This document shows, piece by piece, positions 1-10,310 of a stretch of 64,000 bases of DNA (positions within the stretch are counted from its first letter, which is position 1; each line of letters starts with the position of its first letter). The position numbers were made by a program, and so were the translations under genes. Where the stretch lies: assembly GCF_963082655.1 (NCBI RefSeq), contig NC_081555.1:31047266-31111265 (forward strand), written 5' to 3'. Below the pieces are notes generated by a model. It searched no databases. It worked only from the letters and a program-made list of their open reading frames with translations, and was not told where the DNA came from. Source of the DNA: Stomoxys calcitrans. Its lineage: Eukaryota > Arthropoda > Insecta > Diptera > Muscidae.

Positions 1-64
1 GAAATCCCACGTGATCTGTCAAATACTAATGCATGAAAATCCTAACCTCAAAAAAATCACCCTT
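1..64. repeat. Right end of foldback mariner/Tc1-type element
   Basis: The first 64 bases match the right arm of the complete element at 33022-33614, ending in the same CACCCTT terminus followed by TA. The window therefore starts inside a second copy, and the rest lies outside the window. Confidence 0.85.
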
Positions 65-292
65 TATTAAGTCAATTTGATTATATGGTCAATGCCTTTG
101 TGCATTCTCCCGAAAAGTTTACAAGAAATGTAACAATGTCAGCAGAAAGAAATCTCTGTGGCCACAATAGTTGAATGAGTTAAAATGTAGTGCAAGTGGT
201 GGCAGTGACATTCATTGCATTTAACATTGGCCTGTGCCTGTGACTTTGTTAGTGGAATTTGATATTCTATTCTTGATAACATTTTCTTTAAT

Positions 293-412
293 ATTGTTGT
301 AGTTGTTGTGGCAGTGTGTTGTACACTAAGTCGGCATTCCTTGCCGATGAAGGAATCCATCGGGTCAATCCGGTACGTACAACGGGCTGCCATGGGATTG
401 AAATTTTCTTTG
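293..412 (+). repeat. Dispersed repeat, copy 1 (GTGTTGTACACT motif)
   Basis: This stretch starts with GTT-rich sequence and runs through GCAGTGTGTTGTACACT to CCGGTACGTACAAC. A second, shorter copy lies at 588-690. The short open frames that cross it resemble no known protein. It is probably a transposon fragment of unknown class. Confidence 0.6.
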
Positions 413-587
413 TGCTACACGATTCGAAACTGGGAATTCCAACCCGTGTGATACTCATAGACATCCGGTACTGGAGGAAGTCTGTACTGACTGGTCATTG
501 CAACCTCAAGTCATTGACGTTGCTCTGCATGCAGGAAAGGTGAGTGTGTAAGATGTCTAAGAAGAGTTGTAGATTCATTTTTGAGAA

Positions 588-690
588 CCTTTTGTTGTAG
601 TTGTTGTAGCAGTGTGTTGTACACTGAGACGGCAGCCCTTTAAAGACGTCATTTGGTCAACCCGGTACGTACAACCGGCTTTAATCCCGA
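588..690 (+). repeat. Dispersed repeat, copy 2 (GTGTTGTACACT motif)
   Basis: Diverged copy of 293-412 with the same order of motifs: GTTGTTGTAGCAGTGTGTTG, then CCCGGTACGTACAACCGGCT. It is followed directly by a truncated tRNA-derived SINE head. Confidence 0.6.
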
Positions 691-703
691 TTCCTAAATT
701 TTT

Positions 704-775
704 TCTGATGTTCTGCCAGGTTTCGATCCCGGGCGTTCAGCGTTATAGGCGGACGTGCTAATCTCTGACCTCCCC
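704..775 (-). repeat. Truncated tRNA-derived SINE head
   Basis: On the minus strand this reads as the head of the SINE found complete at 60735-61060. The A-box-like part is decayed, followed by GCACGTCCGCCTATAACGCT and a B-box-like GATCGAAACC segment. Only the tRNA-like head is present. Confidence 0.65.
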
Positions 776-776
776 A

Positions 777-1020
777 AGATATATTCATTTTAAGGTAGTG
801 GCAGTTGCCCAACAGCAAAATATTGAGTGCATTATCTGTCAAAATCAGTGATTAGTGCAACTCTGATTTTGTGTATGTAACTAGTTCGCACCATTTTTCG
901 TTGTTTGCGTGTTATGGTTCTTAACCATAAAACACACATACACAAACAAAACTCGTTGACAGATAGTGCACTTTGCGGAAAAAAATTGTACTCAGCTGTT
1001 TACGGTACACTACCTGGTTA
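777..1020 (+). mobile_element. MITE, CAGGTAGTG family, copy 1
   Basis: About 225-245 bp with imperfect terminal inverted repeats, AGGTAGTGGCAGTT at the left and GTACACTACCT at the right. Subterminal arms TGCATTATCTGTCA and TGACAGATAGTGCA face each other. Two more copies lie at 3131-3390 and 4537-4797. All three share the left flank AGATATATTYATTTA, so the true end may be slightly further out. No coding capacity. Confidence 0.75.
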
Positions 1021-1494
1021 TCCCCTGCGTATTGTCCAAAAAAGAAAAATTATTAATCACGCTTCAATCTAAAGAGACAAGAACCTCGAATATCGTTTGT
1101 TTTCTTTTTCGAGAATATAAACCTGTCAACAGTGGTGTTACCTTCAACAGAGTGTTGCCAAGATCGCCACAATACCCTATAGAGTTCCAATAAAAAAAAA
1201 CAGCACTATTTTATTTGGTATAACAGAATGCCATAAGCTTGTAAATGGCATGGTTATATAAAACTATAACTAGTGTATATATTTTAAAATGGATAAACTT
1301 ATGTTTCCGGTCAATAAACAAATAGTATATAGTTTGTGACACTGGGTCATTCAATACGATGTGTTTTCTGTATTTTTTTTTTTCATACTAAACTATGCGG
1401 CAGTCTTGCTATGTATATAAAAGGCAAAGTGTGATTTTTGTTTTAGCCCTAGACTTGCTTAGGAGGAACGGCCATGGAGCGGGTTTTGGCACGG
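1021..1494. other. AT-rich flank, probable 3' UTR of RING gene
   Basis: No coding sequence is recognised. On the minus strand, downstream of the stop codon of the RING gene, there are A/T-rich stretches including AATAAA-type hexamers near 1206-1212 that could serve for polyadenylation. This is an inference from position only. Confidence 0.35.
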
Positions 1495-2617
1495 TTAATT
1501 TCCTCTGCAGCTACATAATTTATTGAGCATATTTTTGAATCCAGTCCAACATGAGGAACGTTCGTCATCTGTACTAATGGTTTGCCAACTCGAACTATCT
1601 CCATTGATGACTAGTGGTGGTTCGCTGTTTGGCATCATTTGTTGAACTTGGTGGTGGATGGCTAAAACTTCTCTCCATTCGTCATCACTGCTACTACCTT
1701 CATGGTAACCAGCACTTTGAAGAAATGCTCGAGTCATAGCCTCACCTATATTCCATTCGTTGTCAATGTCATTGGAGACAGTATTTGCCGAGTTGTTGGC
1801 AGCATGTGCCACATTTTGGTTTTGGTTTCGGCGTGCACGCAGCCCACTTTGCTCAGAACTTGTGGATGGCATGGGTTGCGTTACATTTCTAAATTTGGCA
1901 CATAAATCGTCTACATGCTTTTTTGACAATATATTTATTGCAGGGCTATCCTTGTCTTTTCGCACATAAACTTGTTTATCTTTTATATAGAATACCCGAA
2001 AGCCACAATGCTCCTTTAATTTATGGCTGTATTGGAACAGAGATTTTACTTCAGAATCAACGACTTCGTGTATAACAATTGACGAAGTTCTTGGCATTTT
2101 CTTAAGCTTAAATTTATTGGCCAGAAATGCATCCTTATGGCTGGAGCTTTTAAAGGAAACGTATAGAACATCACCTACTTTAGATATATTGCCAATATCG
2201 GGCTCACGTATATGTACTTGCATAATCCCAATTAATTGGAGTACAACAGCAGGTAAAGATGTTTCAATTTGAAGATCCCGAATACCTTTTATAATCACTT
2301 TGTGCTCTTCATTTGATGCTCCATTATTAACAGGCCTGGTGGTATCACTTTCTGCCTTAAGATCGATGAAAAGGCGATGTGGCGCCGGGTTACTGCGATT
2401 ACACATGGGACAAGTATTGGATCTAAAGAAGAAGAACAACAACAAACAGAATGACCATTAGGATCATTAGTTTAGGTTATCAAAGGCAAACTTACTGCTC
2501 TTGCCATTGCACTAGGCAAGAATGATGAAATATATGACCACATATTGTACTGCATATGTCATTTGGATCACTGTAAGAATCCACACATATGGGACAAGTC
2601 AGACCCGAGGAAGCCAT
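1495..2617 (-). CDS. RING-H2 finger protein with FP/ORF1-like domain, two exons
   Basis: Exon 1 is 2617..2496 and exon 2 is 2422..1495. The 73-nt intron has a GTAAGT donor and a CTTCTTTAG acceptor, and joining gives a 349-aa frame. Residues 8-48 form a C3H2C3 RING with ligands C8, C11, C26, H28, H31, C34, C45 and C48. Its spacing is close to the TRAIP/no-poles type, so ubiquitin ligase activity is a reasonable inference. Residues ~81-218 resemble the FP-type domain seen in baculovirus FP proteins and in many insect retroelement ORF1 proteins: a VIIKGI start, then FRVFYIKDKQVYVRKD, then a hydrophobic end. Residues 219-349 are Asn/Ser-rich and low in complexity, ending in CSCRGN. The start is the first ATG before the RING. 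The frame is intact in both exons, which argues for a living gene. The substrate is unknown, and no coiled coil as in true TRAIP is visible. Confidence 0.75.
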
Positions 2618-3130
2618 AGTAGTTACTAAATTCGTTGGAATGTTAAGCCACAAAAATGTGGTAATTTGAAGAGTTTAATTATTTTTTTTTTTTTTTGGAC
2701 TTTAATCGAAATGGCAGAGTACGACTCTATATGCCAGGTTGTACTTCCGAAGTTGGTGTCCCCACCAACTGTAAATTAAAACACGTGTATTAAAAATACA
2801 GAATTAAAACCAATGTACAGTTATAACTGTACTGTGTATAACGATGACTAAGCATCGAATCCCGAAGCGTCCGCTTCAGACGAATTCTAAATGCAAAGTC
2901 ATTTAATTATTTATTTATTTATTTTACACAATTGATAACTCTCAATCTCTTCAAATGCAACAAAGCTGATAACAAAGACAATAATCCCAGATTGCACTTC
3001 AAAACAGTGATGCCACGTTTTGTTTGAAAATTTGCTCTGGCATTTTCGTAAAGAATCCCGTCTTCATCATCTTATATGTCTGCTGGCGGTGGGGTGTTAA
3101 AAAAGTGGCATGAGACACTAAGTCTATACA
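2618..3130. other. Intergenic, upstream of RING gene
   Basis: This AT-rich stretch includes a T16 run (2676-2697) and TTTATTTATTTATTTT near 2909. No gene is seen. The minus-strand promoter of the RING gene should lie within the first part, but no convincing core promoter motif stands out. Confidence 0.3.
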
Positions 3131-3390
3131 AAGATATATTTATTTACAGGTAGTGGCAGTTGTCCAACAACAAAATATTGAGTTCACTATCTGTCAAAAG
3201 CAGTGATTAGTGCAAATCTGAATTTGTGTATGTTACTTGTTCGCGCCATTTTTCGTTGTTTATGTGTGCGATGGTTCTTCACTATAATACACACACACAC
3301 ACACACACAAAACTCGTTAACAGATAGTGCACTTTGCGAGAAAAAGTTGTACTCAGCTGTTTACGGTACACTACCTGCAATTATGTCATA
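3131..3390 (+). mobile_element. MITE, CAGGTAGTG family, copy 2
   Basis: Core 3147-3377 begins CAGGTAGTGGC and ends GTACACTACCTG, so the termini are inverted. Subterminal CACTATCTGTCA and TGACAGATAGTG also pair. It contains an internal (AC)n microsatellite at 3289-3309 that is also present in copy 3, so the run was in the ancestral element. Confidence 0.8.
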
Positions 3391-3429
3391 GTCTATACTG
3401 CCACTCATATGGGGTCTGCTAGATGTGCA

Positions 3430-3760
3430 AACTTATATGTTCATAACAAAAATGTTGTTATCGACATAAAATTTGTATAGACGTACATAGACCTTGTCGT
3501 TCTCTTTCCTGAGAATGTCAATGATGGTTCGTCCTCCGATATCATGGCTCATCAGGGTCTGGTTGAGAAGATTGCTTTGCCATTGGTTGATTCTCGGGCA
3601 TTGAAATGTTAGGTGATCGATAGATTGTATCTCGCCGCAATCTCAGCTATCTGTGTCCAGTATGTTTACTTTGTGTAAGTGCCGTCTCGTCCTTATGTGG
3701 CTAAAACGAAGTCTACAGATCATCGTGATTACGTTGCGGAGTAAACGTCTGCTGTGGAAC
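3430..3760 (-). pseudogene. Non-LTR retrotransposon 3' end fragment (family E)
   Basis: Minus-strand translation gives DCGEIQSIDHLTFQCPR, a Cys/His cluster of the type found at the C-terminus of jockey/I-group ORF2 proteins after RNase H. It is followed by INQWQSNLLNQTLM and RTIIDILRKENDK. An in-frame stop precedes the DCGE motif, so the copy is dead. No RT domain remains. Confidence 0.65.
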
Positions 3761-4084
3761 CAAGGCGTTGTATTTACAATAGGTGATAGAGAAAAAGAGA
3801 TGGCGTCCTTTTATGCTCGAGTCCCACTTTGCCTGCCAAGTCGCTATTGCCCTCTTTTTATCATGGGACTTAAGGTCGTTGTGGGGCATTGGGGGGGTAA
3901 ATTCCGACATCGTTGTGATTTACAGCTATAAGATCAGCGTGCATATTGCCATCAGTATCGGAATGTTTGGGTATGCATAACAACTGAATTGTCTATTCGC
4001 TCTCTGTGAGTTTCGCCACATCATATTTGATCTTCATAATGTGTAGGTGTGTTTTAGTGTTGCCAATTTTCTCGATTGCTTGTA

Positions 4085-4320
4085 TTGGGTTGCCCAAAAA
4101 GTAATTGCGAATTTTTTAAAAGAAAGTAAATGCATTTTTAATAAAACTTTGAATGAACTTTAATCAAATATACTTTTTTATACTTTTTTTCTAAAGCAAG
4201 CTAAAAGTAACAGCTGATAACTGACAGAAGAAAGAATGCAATTACAGAGTCACAAGCTGTGAAAAAATTTGTCAACGCCGACTATATGAAAAATCCGCAA
4301 TTACTTTTTGGGCAACCCAA
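4085..4320 (+). mobile_element. 236-bp MITE, TTGGGTTGCCC family, copy 1
   Basis: The termini are TTGGGTTGCCCAAAAAGTAA and its inverted copy, flanked by TA on both sides (4083-4084 and 4321-4322). The TA duplication and terminus style fit a mariner/Tc1-mobilised MITE. There is no open frame. Five more copies lie in the window. Confidence 0.9.
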
Positions 4321-4536
4321 TACGTTCGTTTTTCACCGTTGAAACCCCTTTTTTCGCGATAAGTGTTTTGAAACATAGCGAAAATAGCAGTTTTATTAAA
4401 ATTTTACCATTAGTACTAAGGGAATGTTCTACTGAATGAAATCAGCAAGTTTTTTGGCTTTAAAATCTGTTATCTAAAAAAAGTAATCGCCGAAAACTAT
4501 CGCGAAAAGCGAATACCAACCCTAAAGGCTGGTACT
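4321..4536 (+). repeat. Dispersed AT-rich repeat (copy 1 of 2)
   Basis: GTTCGTTTTTCACC at the start, TTTTTCGCGATAAGTGTTTTG, then AAAAAGTAATCG(C/G)CGAAAA and CGCGAAAA near the end. It aligns with 50938-51160. The outer parts contain inverted TTTTCGCGAT and ATCGCGAAAA, so this is probably a small foldback element. Confidence 0.65.
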
Positions 4537-4797
4537 AAGATATATTCATTTACGGGTAGTGGCAGTTGCCCAACAACAAAATATTGAGTGCACTATCTGT
4601 CAAAATCAGTGATTGATGCCACACTGAATTTGAGTATGTTACTAATTTGCGTCATTTTTCGTTGATTGTGTGCGTTATGGATCTCAACTATAATACACAC
4701 ACACACACACAAGCAAAACTGGTTGACAGATAGTGCACTTCACGAGAAAAAATTGTACTCAGCTGTTTACGGTACACTACCTGGTAATTATGGCATG
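4537..4797 (+). mobile_element. MITE, CAGGTAGTG family, copy 3
   Basis: Core 4553-4783 starts CGGGTAGTGGC and ends GTACACTACCTG. It has the same inverted subterminal segments and (AC)n run as copies 1 and 2. The right flank AATTATGGCAT resembles that of copy 2. Confidence 0.8.
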
Positions 4798-4978
4798 GCG
4801 ATAACTCTCATTTAGCTATTCTAACAAGTGCTCTGTGATTCACAACTGTGACGTGAACCTCAAAATCGTTATCTACATTCAATCTACCAATGTTAGAAAA
4901 CCAAATATTATTGTTCGAATTTCTCAGAAGTCAGTTAGTCAAACATTTGTATGCAGAAAAGAGTAAAGTAAAAAAAAA

Positions 4979-5332
4979 ATGTCCGGCCGCAAGTTAAAGT
5001 GTCCCATCTGTACGGAAGACGTTCAAGAACGAGATGAAACATACACCACCAGCGGTGATCGTATCGATCATTTCTCCTGCATGCAACAATGGCAGAGCCG
5101 GTAAGATGGCTTTGAATCTGATATCCAATGTAATGCAATGTCAAATTTATGTATGTCTTTTAGAGGAGCAAGTCGTCCCGAGTGCCGTAACCATAATCCA
5201 ACTTCTCATAAATTAATTCTGAATGATGCTCCGGCGGAAAGCACCGCAGCTGTGAATGAACAACTGGTTGAAGCAGCATTTGTCATCGCATACTTTGTTT
5301 ATTATTGTTTGTTGTTATTTTTTTTTGCATAA
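4979..5332 (+). pseudogene. Decayed RING-finger paralogue, two exons
   Basis: Exon 1 is 4979..5100 and exon 2 is 5164..5332. The 63-nt intron has a GTAAGA donor and a TCTTTTAG acceptor. Joined, they read 96 aa. Exon 1 is 122 nt long and ends in phase 2 after the WQ(S/E) motif, exactly as in the RING gene at 1495-2617, so the two are paralogues. The N-terminal CPIC pair is intact, but the central CGH is replaced by SGD and the first Cys of the last CPxC pair is Arg. Ligands 3, 4 and 7 are therefore lost and normal zinc binding is unlikely. The C-terminus runs into a hydrophobic stretch (about residues 76-96) encoded by T-rich DNA and then stops. The FP-like domain of the sister gene is absent. 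It is a pseudogene or a gene reduced to a non-RING product. Confidence 0.65.
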
Positions 5333-5509
5333 TCGGTCAACATTGTAAAGCTGCCATCAGATATGTCGTAGGAAATTTCAAAAATAGCAACTCTGAAGGC
5401 CTGGTAATGCTCTCGAAAATGTATCGTAAATGTAAAGAGGCAATTGTGCTTATTATAAAACGTAGCAGTTGACATTACAAACCAAAAAATTTTACTAACA
5501 AGACTAGAA

Positions 5510-6562
5510 AGTGAGGGAAGGTCTGACGTCGGAAAACTTCAGGCGTGCCTCAAGGACAGGTTGGAGGAGACGGCCCTCCACGAAGTGGTGCCAGAAGTCT
5601 AGACGTCTCTCCTAGTGAAGGAGTACGCGATGCCAGCTTCCCTGAATTTTGAAAGGGCATTAAATGACAAGGAGATGAGTCGACAGTCACCGCCCTGAAC
5701 CGCACGGGGTTCAGGGCGGAACTTAGTTTCTCCCTGTGTGACTGTACACTACGTGCCAGGCCTATCAAGCGGACTTCGGAGATAGTGTAGTTTAGAGGCT
5801 GGTACTAGGTTTTGACGAAAGCACCTGGTTCGCATGCCTATAATTTGCCTAGGCCATCGGCCTTCCCCGGTAAACCAACACGCTCTTTAAGAAGTTGGAA
5901 TAATAGAAGACACATCGCTCTCAGGTATTTTGAGAGGCTTGGTGCGAATGATCCTAAGACTCTCACTAATAGGGAGAGAGACTCCCTAACTGGGGTCCGG
6001 AAATCGCTGCACAGGCTACCGCAGTCAGCCAAAAGGCTGCGGTCACCTGGAGGGCATCCCATGTCTAAAAGAACTAGGGCGAACAACAGTTAGATGGGTC
6101 CAAAAAACTATGCAGCCCATTGAGGCCTATATTTGAAACTGCGCTGCCAGGGTCACGCTTAGGCTGAGAGAGTTCGGTATGCTGAAGGAGGATGGTTGCG
6201 GCCACAGTTCGATTCTGGGTGTTATGGATACGGAAGGTGGATTGAGGAGGATCTCCGACTACCTGGCACCAGTGCCGACTGGAGTTAGGGCATTCGCGAT
6301 TCGTTATCCTGAGAGGGACAATGGTGGGCGGACAAGCTCCGGCGTAGGTAGGTCCGTACTTGCGTAGCGAAGGGCAGTTCTTCACCTCCCGCTCGGGTTT
6401 CTGCACTCCTCCTGTCTTTGTCTTTTTATTCGTGTATAACCTCTAGTACGAGGTCTCATATTTTCCTTTTTCTTCCCTTCCTCTCTCTAGGGTACCACAA
6501 TGGGCCAAACTGGCCTCCGCGTGAAATCACCTTTGGTGGGTGGCCCATTCAACCTAACCTAA
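5510..6562 (+). pseudogene. Non-LTR retrotransposon, internally deleted copy (family A)
   Basis: The plus strand carries a short RT piece near 5560 (frame related to VETALHEVV), then a jump to the RT thumb/RNase H linker at ~6095-6310. The linker is nearly the same as 27717-27910 in the longer copy. The 3' UTR then ends in GGGTGGCCCATTCAACCTAA. Much of the RT and all of RNase H are missing. The 3' tail is built of CCTAA units. Confidence 0.7.
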
Positions 6563-9478
6563 CGACCTAGTAACATTTTTAACACCGCTACCTTTGTTAA
6601 TAGGATTAGGGAGGAGGTTTTAGATGTAACAATATGTTCGGTAAATCTAATCAATGAGGTTCAGAATTGGAGGGTCTCCATGGAGCATTCCTTCTCAGAC
6701 TATGGCTAGATTGGGTTTACAATAGCACGGCCAGTGCCGATTACGATAAGCTTCCGTAATAAGTTGAAGCCCAACTAGCCAAAATTCGGAAGACTACACA
6801 GAAGAAGAATTGGACAAGATTATTTAGATTGTCCAAGCATAGAAGGCATTGACGACAATGTCAACAGTCTTTCGAAGATAGTTGTCCTCTTCTATGAAGG
6901 AAATCAGCTCAAGAAAAACCCTGGATGACATTGGGAAAGAGGTCCGCAGATAGAGCTCGTCGTAAAAAATCGAAAGTTTACTGAGATGTGTACTATACAC
7001 TGCTCAAGGAATACTATAAGATTACCAGAGCGGAAAAACGTGCCCCCTGGAAGCTTCTTTGCGAACAGGTCTATAGCAATAATGACGCCACCAATTTCAA
7101 GTTACTCTCAAAAACCCATGTCCAAACTGAAACGTTATCAGACGACATGGGAGTGAAAGCAGAGAAAGCGAAGGACTTGTTGAGGCTATTGATGAAGTCC
7201 CATTTTCCACAGAAGACGAAGGGACTCACGGAGACACCGGAATCTTGGAATAATGAGGTTGATCGAAGGTTTATCATAGTTAATGAAGCCTAGAGGAGCA
7301 TCAAACCATTTAAGTCACCTGGAATATTTCCGGCGTTACTACAAAAGGATTCGAACTATCTGGAGACTCATCTGGCCACTATTTTCACAGTGTGTCTTGG
7401 ACCAAAACCTGGCAGGAGGCAAGGGTGGTATTTATATCCAAGCCTGGCAAGGCAAGTTATGCGACACCAAAGGCCTACAGACCTATAAGCCTAAAGTCCT
7501 TTGAACTCAAAACTATGGAAAGCATTGTGGTTACCATGATAAAAAGTAGCACATCGAACGAACTGCTCAAGTACCAACAGCATGTCTGTGCCAAGGGAAG
7601 GTCTGTGGAGACTGCCCTGCACGAGGTTGGGCATACAATAGGGGAATTCTTCGATGCCAAGATGTACACATTGGCGGTATGCATTGACATCGAGATGGCT
7701 TTTAATAATGCGCGTACTGACACACCGATCCAATCCTAAGACCAGTACCGGGTGGACCGAATCTTTAGAGACTAGATAAACCATGTGCTAAGGAACAGGT
7801 GGTTAAATAGTGGGTCCTGATTTATCCAGAGTCTAAGGACTCTGTCCACCCGGTACTGGCCTAAAGAAGAAAGTGGCACAGGGCACGCCACAGGGAGACA
7901 TTTTATCGCCACTTCTATGGGTGACCACCAGACCTATTACGGATGAAAACTGCTAGGCAGACGATGTTATAATACTTCTTAGGGGTAAGGATCCGAACCA
8001 GCTATGCAGAAGGGCCGAAAGTGTCTTGCATATCGCATATAACAGGGGCTAAACCCAGGGGTCTCATCGTTAACCTAGAGAAGACTGAAATATGCCTGCT
8101 CACGAGGAATTTGACGCACTACGTTTCCTCAACAAAACGATTTCGATATCTGACAAGGCCAAATACTTAGTGAGTGATCTTGGATAGGAAATTTTATTGG
8201 AAGTGTTAGGAGCGTAGTGAGAAGGCTCACAGATGTAGGGCACTACGTAGACGGGCCGCAGACTCGAAATGGGGCCTGAATCCGAGGAAAGTCCACTGGC
8301 TCTACAGTAGCTTGATAAGACCGATACTTACTTACGCCTCAGTAGTTTGGTGGAATGGAGAAAAGTGCAAAATAAGGACCATACAACAGGTTCAGAGAAC
8401 ATGTTGTCTTGCCATAGGCGGAGCGATGAGGACCACGCCCACTAGGGCACTGGAGACTATTCTAGATATCCGACCCATTGACATACAGATTAAGTGTGAG
8501 GCAGCCACTGCGGCTATGAGACTTAGAGCGATGTGAGAATGGATTGAGGATGGGAGCAGCTCATACCATCGCGGTATAATCGAGGCGACGATATGAAACT
8601 TGGAAGGAAGGGAAGAGGTTTCCCATCAGATACCTGAGACGACACTTTAGGTCGAGTACGAGGCCTGCCAGAGGCACAGTCTTGGATTGACGGAACTCTG
8701 GTATTGCCATCTGGAAAAACATGATACACAGATGGATTAAAGCTAGAGGACAGAGTGGGCCTGGGGGTCTATATTGAGAACCCAAGGACTGAGATCTGTT
8801 TTAGACTGCCTGACCGTAATACGGTCCTGCAGAGTGGACAGTAAAATGGCCATAAGGCAATAACAACCAGGACCATAAGGTCACGAACAGTCTTGCAGTG
8901 TAAGAAGGATTAACGCCTTCTCTGAGGATGGCACAATCCGCATCGTTTGGTTGCCGAGCTTTAACGGAGTAAGGGGGAATGAAAGGGCAAACGATTTGGG
9001 GGTGAAAGCCAGAGGACTGCTGTCAATAAACTTGGTTAACCAGAAACCTTTCTGGTCGACGCAGTCCGAGTTAAGGGCGTGGCTGACAAACAGCGAAACG
9101 TTATGTAGGACGGCGAAAATCATATGGGGTGATCTGGATCGTGAGAGGACGGAGTTATCACTAAAAGGACGTAAGAAGGAGGTCATGATAGCTTTTGGTA
9201 TCATAACGGGTCACATAGGACTACGAGCTCACATTTGCAGAATCCGTGCGGCAAGTGATAGCACATGCTATCACGCACGGATTCTACACTACGTAGGGCA
9301 TGTGGGGAAGATAATGAGACGTTGGAGCATTTCTGATGTCATTGCCCGGTTTTTGCGCCGGTACTTAGTTGGGGACACAATACTAGACATGAACCAACTT
9401 AGAGGCGTGGTATGGAGAAACAATTAGGGATTTTGTAAGTAGGGCGGAATTCCTGACTTAGATTTTCTTTTTCGAGGT
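6563..9478 (+). pseudogene. Non-LTR retrotransposon, long broken copy (family B)
   Basis: The domains follow one another on the plus strand. The C-terminal endonuclease region (SFSDY near 6690) comes first, then RT fingers with KAYRPISLKSFE and SVETALHEVGH (7430-7720). The RT palm ADD box follows at ~7951, where the Tyr codon is a stop, and then TPQGDILSPLLW (7880-7920). The thumb LTYASVVWWNGEK (8330) and the RNase H end with RGNERANDLGVKARGL (8965) complete the series. Many frame breaks show it is dead. RNase H after RT places it in the I/jockey-related group. It starts immediately after the CCTAA tail of the family A copy. Confidence 0.8.
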
Positions 9479-10185
9479 CGAGTGCGTAATTCTTATCCGA
9501 TTTGGCTGAAATGACTTCCAACAACTGTGCTAAATATGGTTCTAATCGGTCTATATCCTGATATAAACCGATCTGGGATCATGACTTCTTGAGCCTCTGG
9601 AGGGCGCTGTTCTTATCCAATTTGGCTGAAATCTGTTTTGTTATGACTTCCAACAAATGTGCTAAGTATGGTTCAAATCTGTACATAACTTGATATAGCT
9701 GCCATATAAACCGATCTGGGATCGTGACTTCTTGAGCCTCTGGAGGGCGCATTTTTTATCCAATTTGAAATTTTGCATGTGGTGTTCTCTTAAAACTTTC
9801 AACAACTGTGTTAAGTACGGTCCGAATCGGTCTATAACCTGATATAGCTCCTATATAAACCGATCTCCCGATTTGACTTTTTGAGTCCTTACATGCCGCA
9901 ATTTGTGTCCCATTTGGCTGAAATTTTGCATGTGGTGCACTGTTACGACTTCCAACAACGGTCCCAATTCAGTCTCTAACCTGATATTGCTACCATGTAA
10001 ACCGGTTTCTCGATCATCCTTGTTCGGTTCCCAGAAGCTTTAATTTTTGCTGGTGTGACAGAGGTTTGGTTTGTAGAATAAAATTATGCCCTTCAACTAA
10101 ATTTATTTTGTATACATTTTTAGCAGAATCAATGGTGGTGGGTTTACAAGATTCTCGCCGGCCGAACTTAGTACGCTTTTACTTT
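9479..10185 (+). repeat. ~153-bp dispersed repeat array
   Basis: Four or five degenerate units each hold CCATATAAACCGATCT, a GACTT(C/T)TTGAGCC(T/C) segment, AGGGCGC, TTTGGCTGAAATTTTGCAT and GACTTCCAACAA. The array ends near 10185 with GGCCGAACTTAGTACGCTTT, the tail signature of this repeat. No coding function. Confidence 0.8.
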
Positions 10186-10189
10186 TTTT

Positions 10190-10310
10190 TAAATTTTGCA
10201 AATGACGAAACTTTGTCAAAATATCGATAAAAAAAAAATAACAATCCATATTTAGCAAAAAAAATTAAATATCGATAGTACCATCGATATTTTGCCAGTT
10301 CTAGTTTGTT
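10190..10310. repeat. TATCGATA-rich block
   Basis: ATATCGATA, TATCGATAG and CCATCGATATTTTG occur within 110 bp. The ending CCATCGATATTTTGCCAG is nearly repeated at 63346-63366 and at 34538-34556, so this is a small dispersed element rather than chance. Confidence 0.6.

Noticed and set aside
6074..6406. Minus-strand open frames within retrotransposons (also 27431-27874 and 28432-28851)
   Set aside because: They lie antisense to RT/RNase H or to the 3' UTR of family A and repeat in each copy.
6545..6562. Telomere repeat (CCTAA)n
   Set aside because: Only two units, fixed at the 3' end of a retrotransposon. Higher flies lack simple telomerase repeats.
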